From positions 1 through 11,993 of the forward strand of contig RFJS01000058.1 in assembly GCA_003694825.1 (NCBI GenBank): DNA of 11,993 nt, read 5' to 3'. Positions 4,661 to 11,313 of this stretch are shown here, piece by piece. The notes below the pieces were generated by a model. It had not been told where the DNA came from, searched no databases, and was given only the letters and a program-made list of their open reading frames with translations. The stretch is from Verrucomicrobiota bacterium. GTDB lineage: Bacteria; Verrucomicrobiota; Verrucomicrobiia; Opitutales; Opitutaceae. Made by a program: the position numbers and the translations under genes. Position 1 is the first letter of the stretch, and every line of letters starts with the position of its first letter.

Positions 4661-5845
4661 ATGCGAGTGGCTGTTGTCACGACCCGCCGTTACCACCTGC
4701 TGGATCTGGCCCGAGAGCTGGATGCGCAGGGGCACCGGGTGCAGTTCATCGGGTGCGTGACGCGGGCCGAGGCTGAGCGGCACGGTCTGCCCGCCCATTG
4801 CCTGTGCAGTGTGCGGCGGCGGGTGTGGCCCCATCTGTGGCTGGAGCGCCGCGGGCCGGCCTGGCTGCGCTGGCATCTGGAGCCGCGCATTGCGGCGGCG
4901 GTGGATCGGGCGGCGGCGCGGCGGCTGGCGCGTTGTGATGTGTTGATCGGGCTTTCCGGCGTGTCGGTGCGCGTCGTGCACAAAGCGCAGTGGCGCTTTG
5001 GCGCGACCGTGTTTCTCGAGCGCGGCGGGCGACATATTCTCTCGCAGAAGGATTTGCTGGAGAAAATCCCGACCATGCGCCGGCCGGCGATCCCGCACGA
5101 GGAGATCAAGCGGGAGTTGTGGGGCTATAACCATGCCGATGTCGTGGTGGTGGCGTCGCGGCATGCCCGGGCGAGTTTTCTCGAGCGCGGCGTCCCGTCG
5201 GAGCGGCTCTTCCGCATTCCCTACGGGGTGGATCTGGAACGGTTTGCGCCGACCATGCGGCGCGCCTCGCCGCAGCAGACGGTGATGTTTGTCGGGCGCT
5301 GGTCGCTGACCAACGGATGCGACCTGCTCACTCTGGCGGCACGGGGGCAGCCCTGGCGGGTGATCCACGTCGGACCCCAGGGCGACGCGCCCTGGCCGGG
5401 CGGGCGGCAGTTCGAGCGCAGGGGGATCGTCGAGGATTGGGAGATGGCGAGCGTGTTTCGAGAGGCGGATATCCTCGTGCGGCCGTCGCGCGGAGAGGGG
5501 ATGGCCATGGTGCAGGCGCAGGCGTTGGCCTGCGGGGTGCCGGTGGTGTGTTCCGACAAGAGCGGCGGCGAGGATTTGCGGGACTTTCTCGATGATCCCT
5601 CGTGGGTGACGGTGGTTCCGGCAGGGAGTCTCGAGGCCCTGCGCGAGGGCATCGCGGTCGGTCTGGAGCGGGCGCGCTCACAGATCGGGCGCCGCTCGAT
5701 CCTCGAGCGGCAGCGGGAGAGGCTGTCGTGGCGGGCTTACGGAGAGCGTTATGCGGAGGAAATCGTGCGTCGCGTGCCGGAACCGGCAGAAAAGGTTTCA
5801 GACGTGGTGCCGGGAGTCGTCCCTGTTGAGGATCCAGCCCGTTGA
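4661..5845 (+). CDS. Family GT4 glycosyltransferase
   Basis: Retaining GT-B fold glycosyltransferase expected to add a sugar from a nucleotide donor to the lipid-linked glycan on the cytoplasmic side. It has 394 residues from ATG 4661. The N-terminal acceptor domain starts MRVAVVTTRR and has no membrane segment. The linker RIPYGVDLERFAP at 185-197 is typical of the family. The donor-binding domain starts VMFVGRWS (208-215) and contains RPSRGEGMAMVQAQALACGVPVV at 274-296 in outline. The first Glu of the usual E-x7-E motif is Glu279, but the second position is Gln287. A TTG at 4655 would add two residues; ATG gives the standard N-terminus. The stop TGA shares its last base with the next gene's ATG, so the two are probably coupled. 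Donor and acceptor cannot be assigned. Confidence 0.9.
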   Translation: MRVAVVTTRRYHLLDLARELDAQGHRVQFIGCVTRAEAERHGLPAHCLCSVRRRVWPHLWLERRGPAWLRWHLEPRIAAAVDRAAARRLARCDVLIGLSGVSVRVVHKAQWRFGATVFLERGGRHILSQKDLLEKIPTMRRPAIPHEEIKRELWGYNHADVVVVASRHARASFLERGVPSERLFRIPYGVDLERFAPTMRRASPQQTVMFVGRWSLTNGCDLLTLAARGQPWRVIHVGPQGDAPWPGGRQFERRGIVEDWEMASVFREADILVRPSRGEGMAMVQAQALACGVPVVCSDKSGGEDLRDFLDDPSWVTVVPAGSLEALREGIAVGLERARSQIGRRSILERQRERLSWRAYGERYAEEIVRRVPEPAEKVSDVVPGVVPVEDPAR

Positions 5846-6858
5846 TGTCCACCTCTGATCCTGACGCATCCGCAAGCGAAGCGAAGACCGCCCTGGTGAC
5901 CGGCGCTACGGGGTTTATCGGACGGCGCCTGGTGCCGTATTTGCGCGCGCGGGGATGGCGGGTGGTCGCGCTGGTGCGGTCTGTCGAGGCGGCGAAGAGG
6001 CAGTTGGAGGCGGACGGATGGGTGGAGTGCGATCTGTGCGGGCCGGAGCCGGTCGGGATCCCGCGCGGAGTGGACACGGTGTTTCATCTCGCGGGAAAGG
6101 CGCACGCGATTCTCGAGGTCGGCGAGGAGGAGGCGGCGTATCGCCGGTTGAACACCGAGGCGACGGCCCGCCTGCTCGAGGCGGCGGGGCGGGCCGGGGT
6201 GCGGGCGTTCGTGTATTTCAGTTCGGTCAAGGCGGTCGCGGATCCGAGGGGATTGGCGGGACCGGCGGACGAATCGTGGACGCGGGAGCCGGGGACGGCC
6301 TATGGGCGGTCCAAGCTCGAGGCCGAGCGGATCGTCCTGGCAGATGCCGGCGTGCCGCACCGGGTCGTGCTGCGGCCGACACTCGTCTACGGACCGAATC
6401 CCAAGGGCAATCTGCGCAAGATGGCCGATGCCGTGCGGCGGGGGCGGTTTCCGCCGCTGCCGGAAACGGGCAACCGGCGGTCCGCCGTCCATGTCGACGA
6501 CGTGTGCCGGGCGGCGTTGGCCTGCGCCGTGTGTGAGGCGGCGAATGGGCGAGTCTACATCGTCGCCGATGATCGGCCGTTTTCGACCCGGATGCTCTTC
6601 GAGTGGATGAGCGAGGCGGTCGGGCGGCCCGTGCCGGGATGGACGCTGCCGCTGTGGGTGCTCCGGCTGCTCGGGCGCGCGGGCGATGTCATCGGCCGCG
6701 TGCGGGGACGCCGGTTCGTCTTTGACTCTCAGGCCCTGGATCGGCTCACGGAGAGTGCCTGGTATTCGGCAGAACGCCTGAAGCGCGATGTGGGCTGGCA
6801 ACCGAGCCGAACGCTGCGCGACAGCCTCAGGGATATGGTGAGGGAAGAGGCGGGTTGA
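5845..6858 (+). CDS. NAD-dependent sugar-nucleotide epimerase/dehydratase (extended SDR)
   Basis: Extended SDR enzyme acting on a nucleotide sugar or a related glycan precursor. It has 337 residues. The Rossmann motif GATGFIG is at 20-26, HLAGKAH at 81-87, the catalytic Ser in FSSVKA at 125-130, and YGRSK at 153-157 supplies Tyr153 and Lys157. RPTLVYGPNPKGN (177-189) and SAVHVDDVCRA (213-223) are typical of the WbpV-like UDP-GlcNAc 4-epimerase/dehydratase group in O-antigen loci. The extra 14 residues before the Rossmann fold (MSTSDPDASASEAK) look disordered. The ATG overlaps the GT4 stop codon by one base and lies directly after an in-frame TTG, which I reject as start. It probably supplies a sugar for this locus and is the last gene of the + strand run. 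The exact reaction is not determinable. Confidence 0.87.
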   Translation: MSTSDPDASASEAKTALVTGATGFIGRRLVPYLRARGWRVVALVRSVEAAKRQLEADGWVECDLCGPEPVGIPRGVDTVFHLAGKAHAILEVGEEEAAYRRLNTEATARLLEAAGRAGVRAFVYFSSVKAVADPRGLAGPADESWTREPGTAYGRSKLEAERIVLADAGVPHRVVLRPTLVYGPNPKGNLRKMADAVRRGRFPPLPETGNRRSAVHVDDVCRAALACAVCEAANGRVYIVADDRPFSTRMLFEWMSEAVGRPVPGWTLPLWVLRLLGRAGDVIGRVRGRRFVFDSQALDRLTESAWYSAERLKRDVGWQPSRTLRDSLRDMVREEAG

Positions 6859-7080
6859 TCGCACGGGCGCGGTGCCGCGTGGGCCGGTTTTCGGCTCGTG
6901 GCACCCGAAACGCGGGGTTTGGCGTGCGACGAATCAACCCGAACCCCATCGCGCGAGTAGGTGTTTCCCCTAAATCACCACCGATGGAGAACCGGGCATT
7001 GCCTTCCATCTGTGAAAAAGATGTCATGAAGCATCACGCCAAGCGGCGTCGATGCCCGCCATCTCAACCCTTCAATCAAC
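6859..7080. other. Intergenic leader with a hairpin before the 40-aa gene
   Basis: About 220 bp without a supported gene. The clearest element is a hairpin at 7031-7055: GCATC-ACGCC pairs with GGCGT-(C)-GATGC around an AAGC loop, ten base pairs with one bulged C. It lies about 40 bases before the start codon of the microprotein and has no T-run, so it would be a 5'-UTR structure rather than a terminator. I see no known riboswitch and no clear -35/-10 pair. Confidence 0.4.
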
Positions 7081-7087
7081 GGAGGAG
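7081..7087 (+). promoter_or_regulatory. Strong Shine-Dalgarno sequence of the 40-aa gene
   Basis: GGAGGAG ends 9 bases before the ATG at 7097. It is the best ribosome-binding site in the window and the main reason to accept this very short frame as a gene. Confidence 0.75.
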
Positions 7088-7096
7088 AGCAACGCC

Positions 7097-7219
7097 ATGA
7101 TTCCTGAACACATCGAGATTTCCAGCGCCGTGACTTATGGCATGGCGCTCGTGGTCATCGTGGCTGGGTTTCTTGTCATGCGAACGCTGATCCAGCGTTT
7201 CCGCAGGCGGACGCGCTGA
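7097..7219 (+). CDS. Single-pass membrane microprotein, 40 residues
   Basis: I do not recognise this protein. It starts MIPEHIEISSAVTYG, has one hydrophobic helix at about residues 13-33 (AVTYGMALVVIVAGFLVMRT in outline) and ends in a strongly basic tail, QRFRRRTR. By the positive-inside rule the C-terminus would be cytoplasmic. The evidence that it is real is the near-ideal GGAGGAG ribosome-binding site, the balanced membrane-protein composition and the strong terminator 62 bases after the stop codon, which together make a compact monocistronic unit. It is too short for most gene finders. Subunit-like small membrane proteins of respiratory complexes have a similar shape, but no motif supports that here. 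Confidence 0.65.
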   Translation: MIPEHIEISSAVTYGMALVVIVAGFLVMRTLIQRFRRRTR

Positions 7220-7280
7220 AAACGCTCGCCATTGCGACAGCGGAGAGAGTCCAGCGACGCGGGCGATCGATCCGAATTCG

Positions 7281-7322
7281 AAAAAACGAGGACTGCCGGT
7301 CAGGGCAGTCCTCGTTTTTTTT
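7281..7322 (+). terminator. Strong intrinsic terminator, likely bidirectional
   Basis: A perfect 12-bp stem (ACGAGGACTGCC at 7286-7297 with GGCAGTCCTCGT at 7304-7315) encloses a 6-base loop and is followed by T7. A6 precedes the stem on the left, so A-T pairs extend it and the structure can end transcription from either strand. It lies 62 bases after the microprotein stop codon. Confidence 0.93.
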
Positions 7323-7415
7323 AATCTGTCGGAAGATGCGCTCGGGCGGCGGTGGAGGGCGCCGCGATGGAGGCGGGAGCAATCGGGCCGAGGCGCGAGC
7401 GTGCGCAATGGCCGG

Positions 7416-7544
7416 TCAGGGGTGCAGCGAGCAGCCGTGCAGGACAACCACGAGAGTCGGCAGAACAGAAAGCAGCCAGACCACGAGGACGATGACGGGT
7501 CGCGGAAGGCGGGGCAGGGTGCACCGATGGGTCATGTTGTGCAT
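7416..7544 (-). CDS. Possible 42-aa hydrophobic peptide
   Basis: A short minus-strand frame reads MHNMTHRCTLPRLPRP, then a hydrophobic segment at about 17-35 (VIVLVVWLLSVLPTLVVVL) and ends HGCSLHP. The Cys after the hydrophobic stretch is loosely lipobox-like, but the -2 residue is His, so I do not call a lipoprotein. Third codon positions are mostly G or C, as in real genes of this DNA. It would converge on the bidirectional terminator 94 bases downstream. Against it, there is no ribosome-binding site before the ATG and no recognisable family. A second ATG lies three codons in. Confidence 0.3.
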   Translation of the reverse strand: MHNMTHRCTLPRLPRPVIVLVVWLLSVLPTLVVVLHGCSLHP

Positions 7545-7929
7545 GCGTTTTGGCAAACCAGAGCCGCGAGTTTACCAGAGCCGAGGGGGGCTGTCTTTCG
7601 GGGATGCCGGGAAACCTTCATCCGCGGTTTGCAACGGGGTGGGACCGGTGGATCTCTTAGAGGAAATCCGCAGGCCGGCACCGTTGGCCGTTCCCGAGGC
7701 ATCGGCCGGGCGGCGTGGCCGGCGGCCGGGGCGCGGGGAGGGGCGGCGCCACCCGGTTGGCCGGCGGGGGCGGGATCGCCTCGGCGCGTCCGGAAGGCGG
7801 GGGTGACGCGGCGAACGCTCTCGGGGGCGGCGAGGCGACGACCACGATTGGAAGAAATCGGGAGCGGCCGGGTGGGGGGCGCCGACCTTCGGCGTTGATT
7901 TCCTTCGGGGGCGTCCAACCGTGATCGCC
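7545..7929. other. About 385 bp with no supported gene
   Basis: Very GC-rich sequence with many short G and C runs. Open frames on both strands are Pro/Arg/Gly/Ala-rich and lack any domain motif. A run of five G (7907-7911) precedes the epimerase gene and could serve as its ribosome-binding site if a GTG at 7921 were the start. Nothing else stands out. Confidence 0.4.
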
Positions 7930-8892
7930 ATGATTCTTGTCACGGGCGCAGCGGGGTTCATCGGCTCGCATCTCTGCGAACGGCTCCTCGCAGACGGGCG
8001 GACGGTCGTCGGCATCGACAATTTCGACCCCTACTACGACCGTGCGATCAAGGAGAGGAACCTCGCGGGCCTGCGCGGGCACCCGCGCTTCAGCCTCGTG
8101 GAAGTCGACATTTGTGACGCGGACGCGCTCGCGGACGCCCTCGCGCCCCATGCCGGGTCGGTCGAAGCGATCGTGCACCTCGCCGCGCTCGTCGGTGTGC
8201 GCCCGTCGCTGGATGCGCCGGTCCGGTATCACGAAGTCAACGTCCTCGGCACGACCCACTTGCTCGAGCTGGCGGCCGCAAACGGCATCGGACGCTTCAT
8301 CCTGGCCAGTTCCTCGAGCGTCTATGGGGTCAATCCGCGGGTGCCGTGGCGGGAGGACGACCGCGATCTGTTGCCGATCAGCCCCTACGCCAGCAGCAAG
8401 CTCGCCGCCGAGATGGCGGGCCATGTCTACAGCCACCTGCACGGGATCCGCTTTCTGGCACTGCGTTTCTTCACCGTCTATGGCCCGCGCCAGCGTCCGG
8501 ATCTCGCCATCGCCCGGTTCGCGCGGGCGATCCGCGAGGGGCTGCCGATCCCTGTCTTCGGCGATGGCACGACGCGTCGCGACTACACGTATGTCGGTGA
8601 TATCGTCGAGGGCATCGTCCAGGCGCTGGGCTATGAGGACGAACGCTACGCGCTGTTCAATCTGGGCAACGACAACACCGTCGCGCTCGCCGACATGATC
8701 GAGGTGCTGGGGGAGACTCTGGGGCGCGCCCCGATCATCGAGCGGCGGCCGCTCCAGCCCGGCGACGTTCCGCAGACCTGGGCCGATATCTCGCGTGCGC
8801 GGGAGCGCCTCGGCTGGCGTCCCGCCACGAGCTTTCCCGAGGGCATCCGCGAATACGTGCGCTGGCTCGAGGGCGGCAGCGGCGAGGAGTGA
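7930..8892 (+). CDS. UDP-glucuronate/UDP-glucose 4-epimerase-like protein
   Basis: Extended SDR that inverts the C4 hydroxyl of a UDP-sugar in the cytoplasm, giving precursors such as UDP-galacturonate or UDP-galactose for surface glycans. It has 320 residues from ATG 7930. The NAD-binding GAAGFIG is at 6-12, with DNFDPYYDRAIKERNL at 30-45, a signature of the UDP-glucuronate 4-epimerase branch. ASSSSVYG lies at 126-133 and YASSK at 153-157 gives Tyr153/Lys157. RFFTVYGPRQRPD (179-191), FGDGTTRRDYTYVGD (210-224) and QPGDVPQTWADISRA (276-290) complete the family pattern. A GTG at 7921 would add three residues and lies 9 bases after a G5 run; the ATG matches the family N-terminus better. It stands alone, about 1 kb from the polysaccharide cluster. 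The UDP-glucuronate assignment is likely but not certain. Confidence 0.9.
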   Translation: MILVTGAAGFIGSHLCERLLADGRTVVGIDNFDPYYDRAIKERNLAGLRGHPRFSLVEVDICDADALADALAPHAGSVEAIVHLAALVGVRPSLDAPVRYHEVNVLGTTHLLELAAANGIGRFILASSSSVYGVNPRVPWREDDRDLLPISPYASSKLAAEMAGHVYSHLHGIRFLALRFFTVYGPRQRPDLAIARFARAIREGLPIPVFGDGTTRRDYTYVGDIVEGIVQALGYEDERYALFNLGNDNTVALADMIEVLGETLGRAPIIERRPLQPGDVPQTWADISRARERLGWRPATSFPEGIREYVRWLEGGSGEE

Positions 8893-9084
8893 GAATGCGC
8901 CCGACAAGCCCGGAGGCTGTCGCGGGCGGGCGTGGAGACGTGGTGTCGGCGGCGGGGCGGCCGAGGGCGAGGCGCACGGGCGGGGGAAAGAGTGTGGAAT
9001 GGCGCAAATTTTTTGTTGCGCAGCGCGACGGATTTGAAAAACGTCTGCCGCTCTCAAGGGCACGGTAGCCAGTCCGGCCCGAGT
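8893..9084. other. Intergenic region with hairpins before the tRNA gene
   Basis: Just after the epimerase stop codon a GC-rich interrupted stem spans 8899-8927: GCCC/GGGC, GAC/GTC and AGCC/GGCT around a CGGA loop. It has no T-run, so it is at best a weak or Rho-aided terminator. A second small stem is GCGCAA/TTGCGC at 9002-9021 with a T-rich loop. A promoter for the tRNA is expected here, but I cannot pick one with confidence. Confidence 0.35.
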
Positions 9085-9161
<77 letters not shown>

Positions 9162-9178
9162 TTTTTTTTGTACGCGTC

Positions 9179-9652
9179 ATGGCGAGACGGCGTTTGGTGC
9201 GGATGGGGGGAGTGTCCATCGAAAGGGCGAAATCGGGAGCAGCGGGGCGTATGTTGCGATACATCGCGATGAGTCTGGTGTCTTTGGCGGTGGTGGCGGT
9301 TTGCCTGGTGGTGATCGTCTGGCTGCTTCGCGATGGAGAATTCGGGGGCGAGGCGCCGCTGCTGCTGGCGGATGCCGGCCGGGCCATCGAGGATACCGTG
9401 GACCTGGCGCGGGAGGCGCAGACGGGGCTCGAGCTTCTTGCCGCCCAGATGTCGGGGGCGCCGCAGGCGCGTGATTGGACGCACATCGACGGCCGCATCG
9501 TCCGGGCGGTGTTGGTCGACGCCAACACCCGCGAAGTGACGATCCGGCGGGAAGCCGACGGACGGGTTTTCCGCGTTGCCCTCACCGCCCTGAGCAAGGC
9601 CGATCGCGACTACGTCCGGGCCTGGCTCAGCCGCCGGGAGCTGCAGCCGTAG
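9179..9652 (+). CDS. Membrane-anchored protein with SHD1-like domain
   Basis: Function unknown. In the longest form it has 157 residues: a basic N-terminus, one membrane helix at about 28-50 (ending VIVWLLRDG), an Ala/Leu-rich probable helix at 60-92 and a C-terminal domain at about 98-150. That domain reads RDWTHIDGRIVRAVLV, then EVTIRREADGRVFRV and LTALSKADRDYVRAWL. This is the pattern of the SLA1 homology domain 1 (SHD1)-like repeat, (R)xWT...G(R/K), V-x-(L/I)-R-x-x-DG, LS-x-x-D-x-x-Y, which is abundant in Planctomycetes and Verrucomicrobia. The start is uncertain: ATG 9179 has no ribosome-binding site and follows the T-run after the tRNA by nine bases, while ATG 9251 (MLRYIAMSL) has GGAG 11 bases upstream and keeps the membrane helix. 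Coding capacity before 9251 may therefore be illusory. Confidence 0.75.
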   Translation: MARRRLVRMGGVSIERAKSGAAGRMLRYIAMSLVSLAVVAVCLVVIVWLLRDGEFGGEAPLLLADAGRAIEDTVDLAREAQTGLELLAAQMSGAPQARDWTHIDGRIVRAVLVDANTREVTIRREADGRVFRVALTALSKADRDYVRAWLSRRELQP

Positions 9653-9691
9653 CGGGGCTCCGCGGACCGTGGAGGCGAGGCAGCGGGGGCG

Positions 9692-10273
9692 TCAGCTGCC
9701 CGGCTTCACGGCCGGAATCACGGCGAGCTCGGGCGGGAGCTGGTCGGCCGGATAGGTGGGAAAGCTCATCTCGAGCAGGGAGATCAACGGAACCGCAAAG
9801 CGGGCCTTGCCCTGACTGCGATCGACCATGACGGCGACGCCGACCGGCACGGCCTCCGCCTTCCCGAGAATATCGAGGCATTCCTGGACGCGCCCGCCCC
9901 GGGTGATCACGTCCTCGACCACCAGAACCTTCTCGCCCGGTTCGAACGTGAAGCCGCGGCGCATCACGAGGCGGTCGTTCTCCTTTTCGGCAAAGACAAA
10001 GCGGACGCCGAGGCGGCGGGCGACCTCCTGCCCGATCACCAGGCCGCCGATGGCCGGGGCGAGCACCGTCTGCGGTGCCGGGAGGTCGGCCTCACGGATG
10101 CGGGCGACGAGCATTTCGCCGAGGCGCTCGACCTCCGGCATGTATTGGCAGACCTTCGCGCACTGAAAAAAGTGCCCGCTGTGCAGGCCGGAGCGCAGGA
10201 TGAAATGGCCGGTGAGCAGCGCGCCGGTGCGCTCGAAAATATTGAGAACCTCCTTGTCGGTGGATGACGGCAT
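9692..10273 (-). CDS. pyrE: Orotate phosphoribosyltransferase
   Basis: Joins orotate to PRPP to give orotidine 5'-monophosphate in de novo pyrimidine synthesis, in the cytosol. It has 193 residues from the chosen ATG, a normal length. The N-terminal helix NIFERTGALLTGHFIL (11-26) and SGLHSGHFFQCAKV (28-41) form the orotate side. The PRPP-binding motif is VLVVEDVITRGG at 116-127 with the acidic pair Glu120/Asp121, and the flexible loop Glu96-Lys97-Glu98-Asn99-Asp100 is present. The frame stays open for 67 codons upstream of 10273, but those codons lie under the promoter side of the divergent gene and do not resemble PyrE, so ATG 10273 (MPSSTDKEVL) is preferred. No clear ribosome-binding site is seen. 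It converges with the SHD1 gene, with 39 bases between stop codons. Confidence 0.93.
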   Translation of the reverse strand: MPSSTDKEVLNIFERTGALLTGHFILRSGLHSGHFFQCAKVCQYMPEVERLGEMLVARIREADLPAPQTVLAPAIGGLVIGQEVARRLGVRFVFAEKENDRLVMRRGFTFEPGEKVLVVEDVITRGGRVQECLDILGKAEAVPVGVAVMVDRSQGKARFAVPLISLLEMSFPTYPADQLPPELAVIPAVKPGS

Positions 10274-10382
10274 GGGCGAGAGGTTGGCGGTCGAGCCGGG
10301 CGCGCCAAAACCTTTTTTGCAAGACGGCGGAAATTCGCCAACGCTCTCCCTCGTGATCCCGACCGCACCGCTTGAAGACGAA
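10274..10382. promoter_or_regulatory. Divergent intergenic region pyrE / HTH-MBL gene
   Basis: 109 bp between two divergent start codons; both promoters should be here, since the genes point away from each other. The start choices rest on protein similarity rather than on ribosome-binding sites, which are poor for both genes. I cannot name -35/-10 boxes. Because the divergent protein begins with a DNA-binding-type HTH domain, an operator in this region is a reasonable guess but not visible as a clear palindrome. Confidence 0.35.
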
Positions 10383-11198
10383 ATGGGCGATGTCCTGGAG
10401 AAGGCCATGAAACTGCGTGGCCTCAGCGAGAGCGCGCTCGCGCGGAAGACGGGTATCGACATCAATCGAATCAAGGACGCGATCCTCTATCGCTACGACT
10501 TCTCCAGTGAGGAAATCACGACCCTGTCCGACGCACTCGGCCTGAACGAACCCGGTTTTCGTGCCTTGATCGAAGGGCGTTACCCGGTGCCGTGTCCGTG
10601 CGGGCTGCCTTTTCAACTGCACGTGCTGGCGATGCCTTATGGGGTCGGCGTGGTCAATGCCTACATCGTCGCCGAGTGTGGTGCCGACACCGGGATCCTT
10701 ATCGACAGCGGATGCTGCTGCGAGGCGTTGCAGCAGGTCTGGCCGGCGTGCATCCGGCATCTCGACGCCCACCTGGTCACGCATTGGGATTCCGATCATG
10801 GCGGTGGATGCGAGGGCACCCGGGCCCGCTTCGGGCTCGCGCATTGCTTCGGTCCAGGCCCCGAACGGCCGGGTGTGCGGGTGCTGGCGGAAAGCGAGAC
10901 AATGGATATCGGCGCATTTCGTATCGAAGTGATTTCGACGCCGGGGCCGGCTGCGGAACACTATTGTTATCTCATTCGCCGCCGATCGGCGCAGCCGTCG
11001 AAGGCCGTGCTGTTTACCGGGGATTTATTCTTCTGCGGATCCATCGGGGGCGGGTTTTTCGATGACCGTTCCGTGCTCGAACATGCCCGGCGCCTGTGGA
11101 CGACCCTGCCGAGTGATACCATCGTGGCGCCGGGGCACGGGCCGTTGACGACCATAGGCACCGAGCGCGAATTCAATCCGTTCAGCACCGGATGTTAA
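10383..11198 (+). CDS. HTH domain fused to metallo-beta-lactamase-fold protein with altered metal ligands
   Basis: A 271-residue, two-part protein. Residues 1-65 look like an XRE-type helix-turn-helix (KAMKLRGLSESALARKTGID, then INRIKDAILY). Residues 75-260 have the metallo-beta-lactamase fold order: VVNAYIV strand (90-96), ILIDSG (105-110), THWDSDHGGG (133-142), STPGP (185-189), FTGDLFF (211-217) and APGHGP (249-254). Two usual metal ligands are changed: HxHxDH is His134-Trp-Asp136-Ser-Asp138-His139, and the His of TPGH is Pro189. Asp214 and His252 remain. It is Cys-rich, with CPC at 71-73 and CCC at 111-113. ATG 10383 is chosen because it begins the HTH domain; an open frame extends upstream into pyrE antisense. 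The substrate is unknown, and a sensor or regulator role is possible. Confidence 0.8.
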   Translation: MGDVLEKAMKLRGLSESALARKTGIDINRIKDAILYRYDFSSEEITTLSDALGLNEPGFRALIEGRYPVPCPCGLPFQLHVLAMPYGVGVVNAYIVAECGADTGILIDSGCCCEALQQVWPACIRHLDAHLVTHWDSDHGGGCEGTRARFGLAHCFGPGPERPGVRVLAESETMDIGAFRIEVISTPGPAAEHYCYLIRRRSAQPSKAVLFTGDLFFCGSIGGGFFDDRSVLEHARRLWTTLPSDTIVAPGHGPLTTIGTEREFNPFSTGC

Positions 11199-11313
11199 AG
11201 CCGCGCCGATGGGGCCGGATGTGGAGCGCGGGGCGCGGGCGATGCCGTGAAATCGGTCGGGAACGGCCTAACCCGCCATTGCATTTCGCGCTCGTGTGCG
11301 CACTTTCGCCGCG
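11199..11313. other. Short intergenic region
   Basis: 115 bp between the HTH-MBL gene and the transporter gene, with no terminator hairpin followed by a T-run and no clear ribosome-binding site. The distance suggests the downstream gene may have its own promoter, but none is identifiable. Confidence 0.35.

Noticed and set aside
5749..6864. Long minus-strand frame opposite the epimerase/dehydratase gene
   Set aside because: The + strand gene has an intact Rossmann motif, YxxxK and overlap with its neighbour; the antisense frame has no recognisable feature.
6859..7080. Riboswitch upstream of the microprotein gene
   Set aside because: Only one simple hairpin is visible, and no conserved riboswitch core could be matched by eye.
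7657..9063. 468-codon minus-strand frame opposite the 4-epimerase gene
   Set aside because: It is the mirror of a clear SDR gene and extends into GC-rich non-coding DNA; no motif seen.
10274..10474. 67-codon N-terminal extension of PyrE
   Set aside because: The extension does not resemble PyrE, overlaps the start of the divergent gene and would make the protein unusually long.
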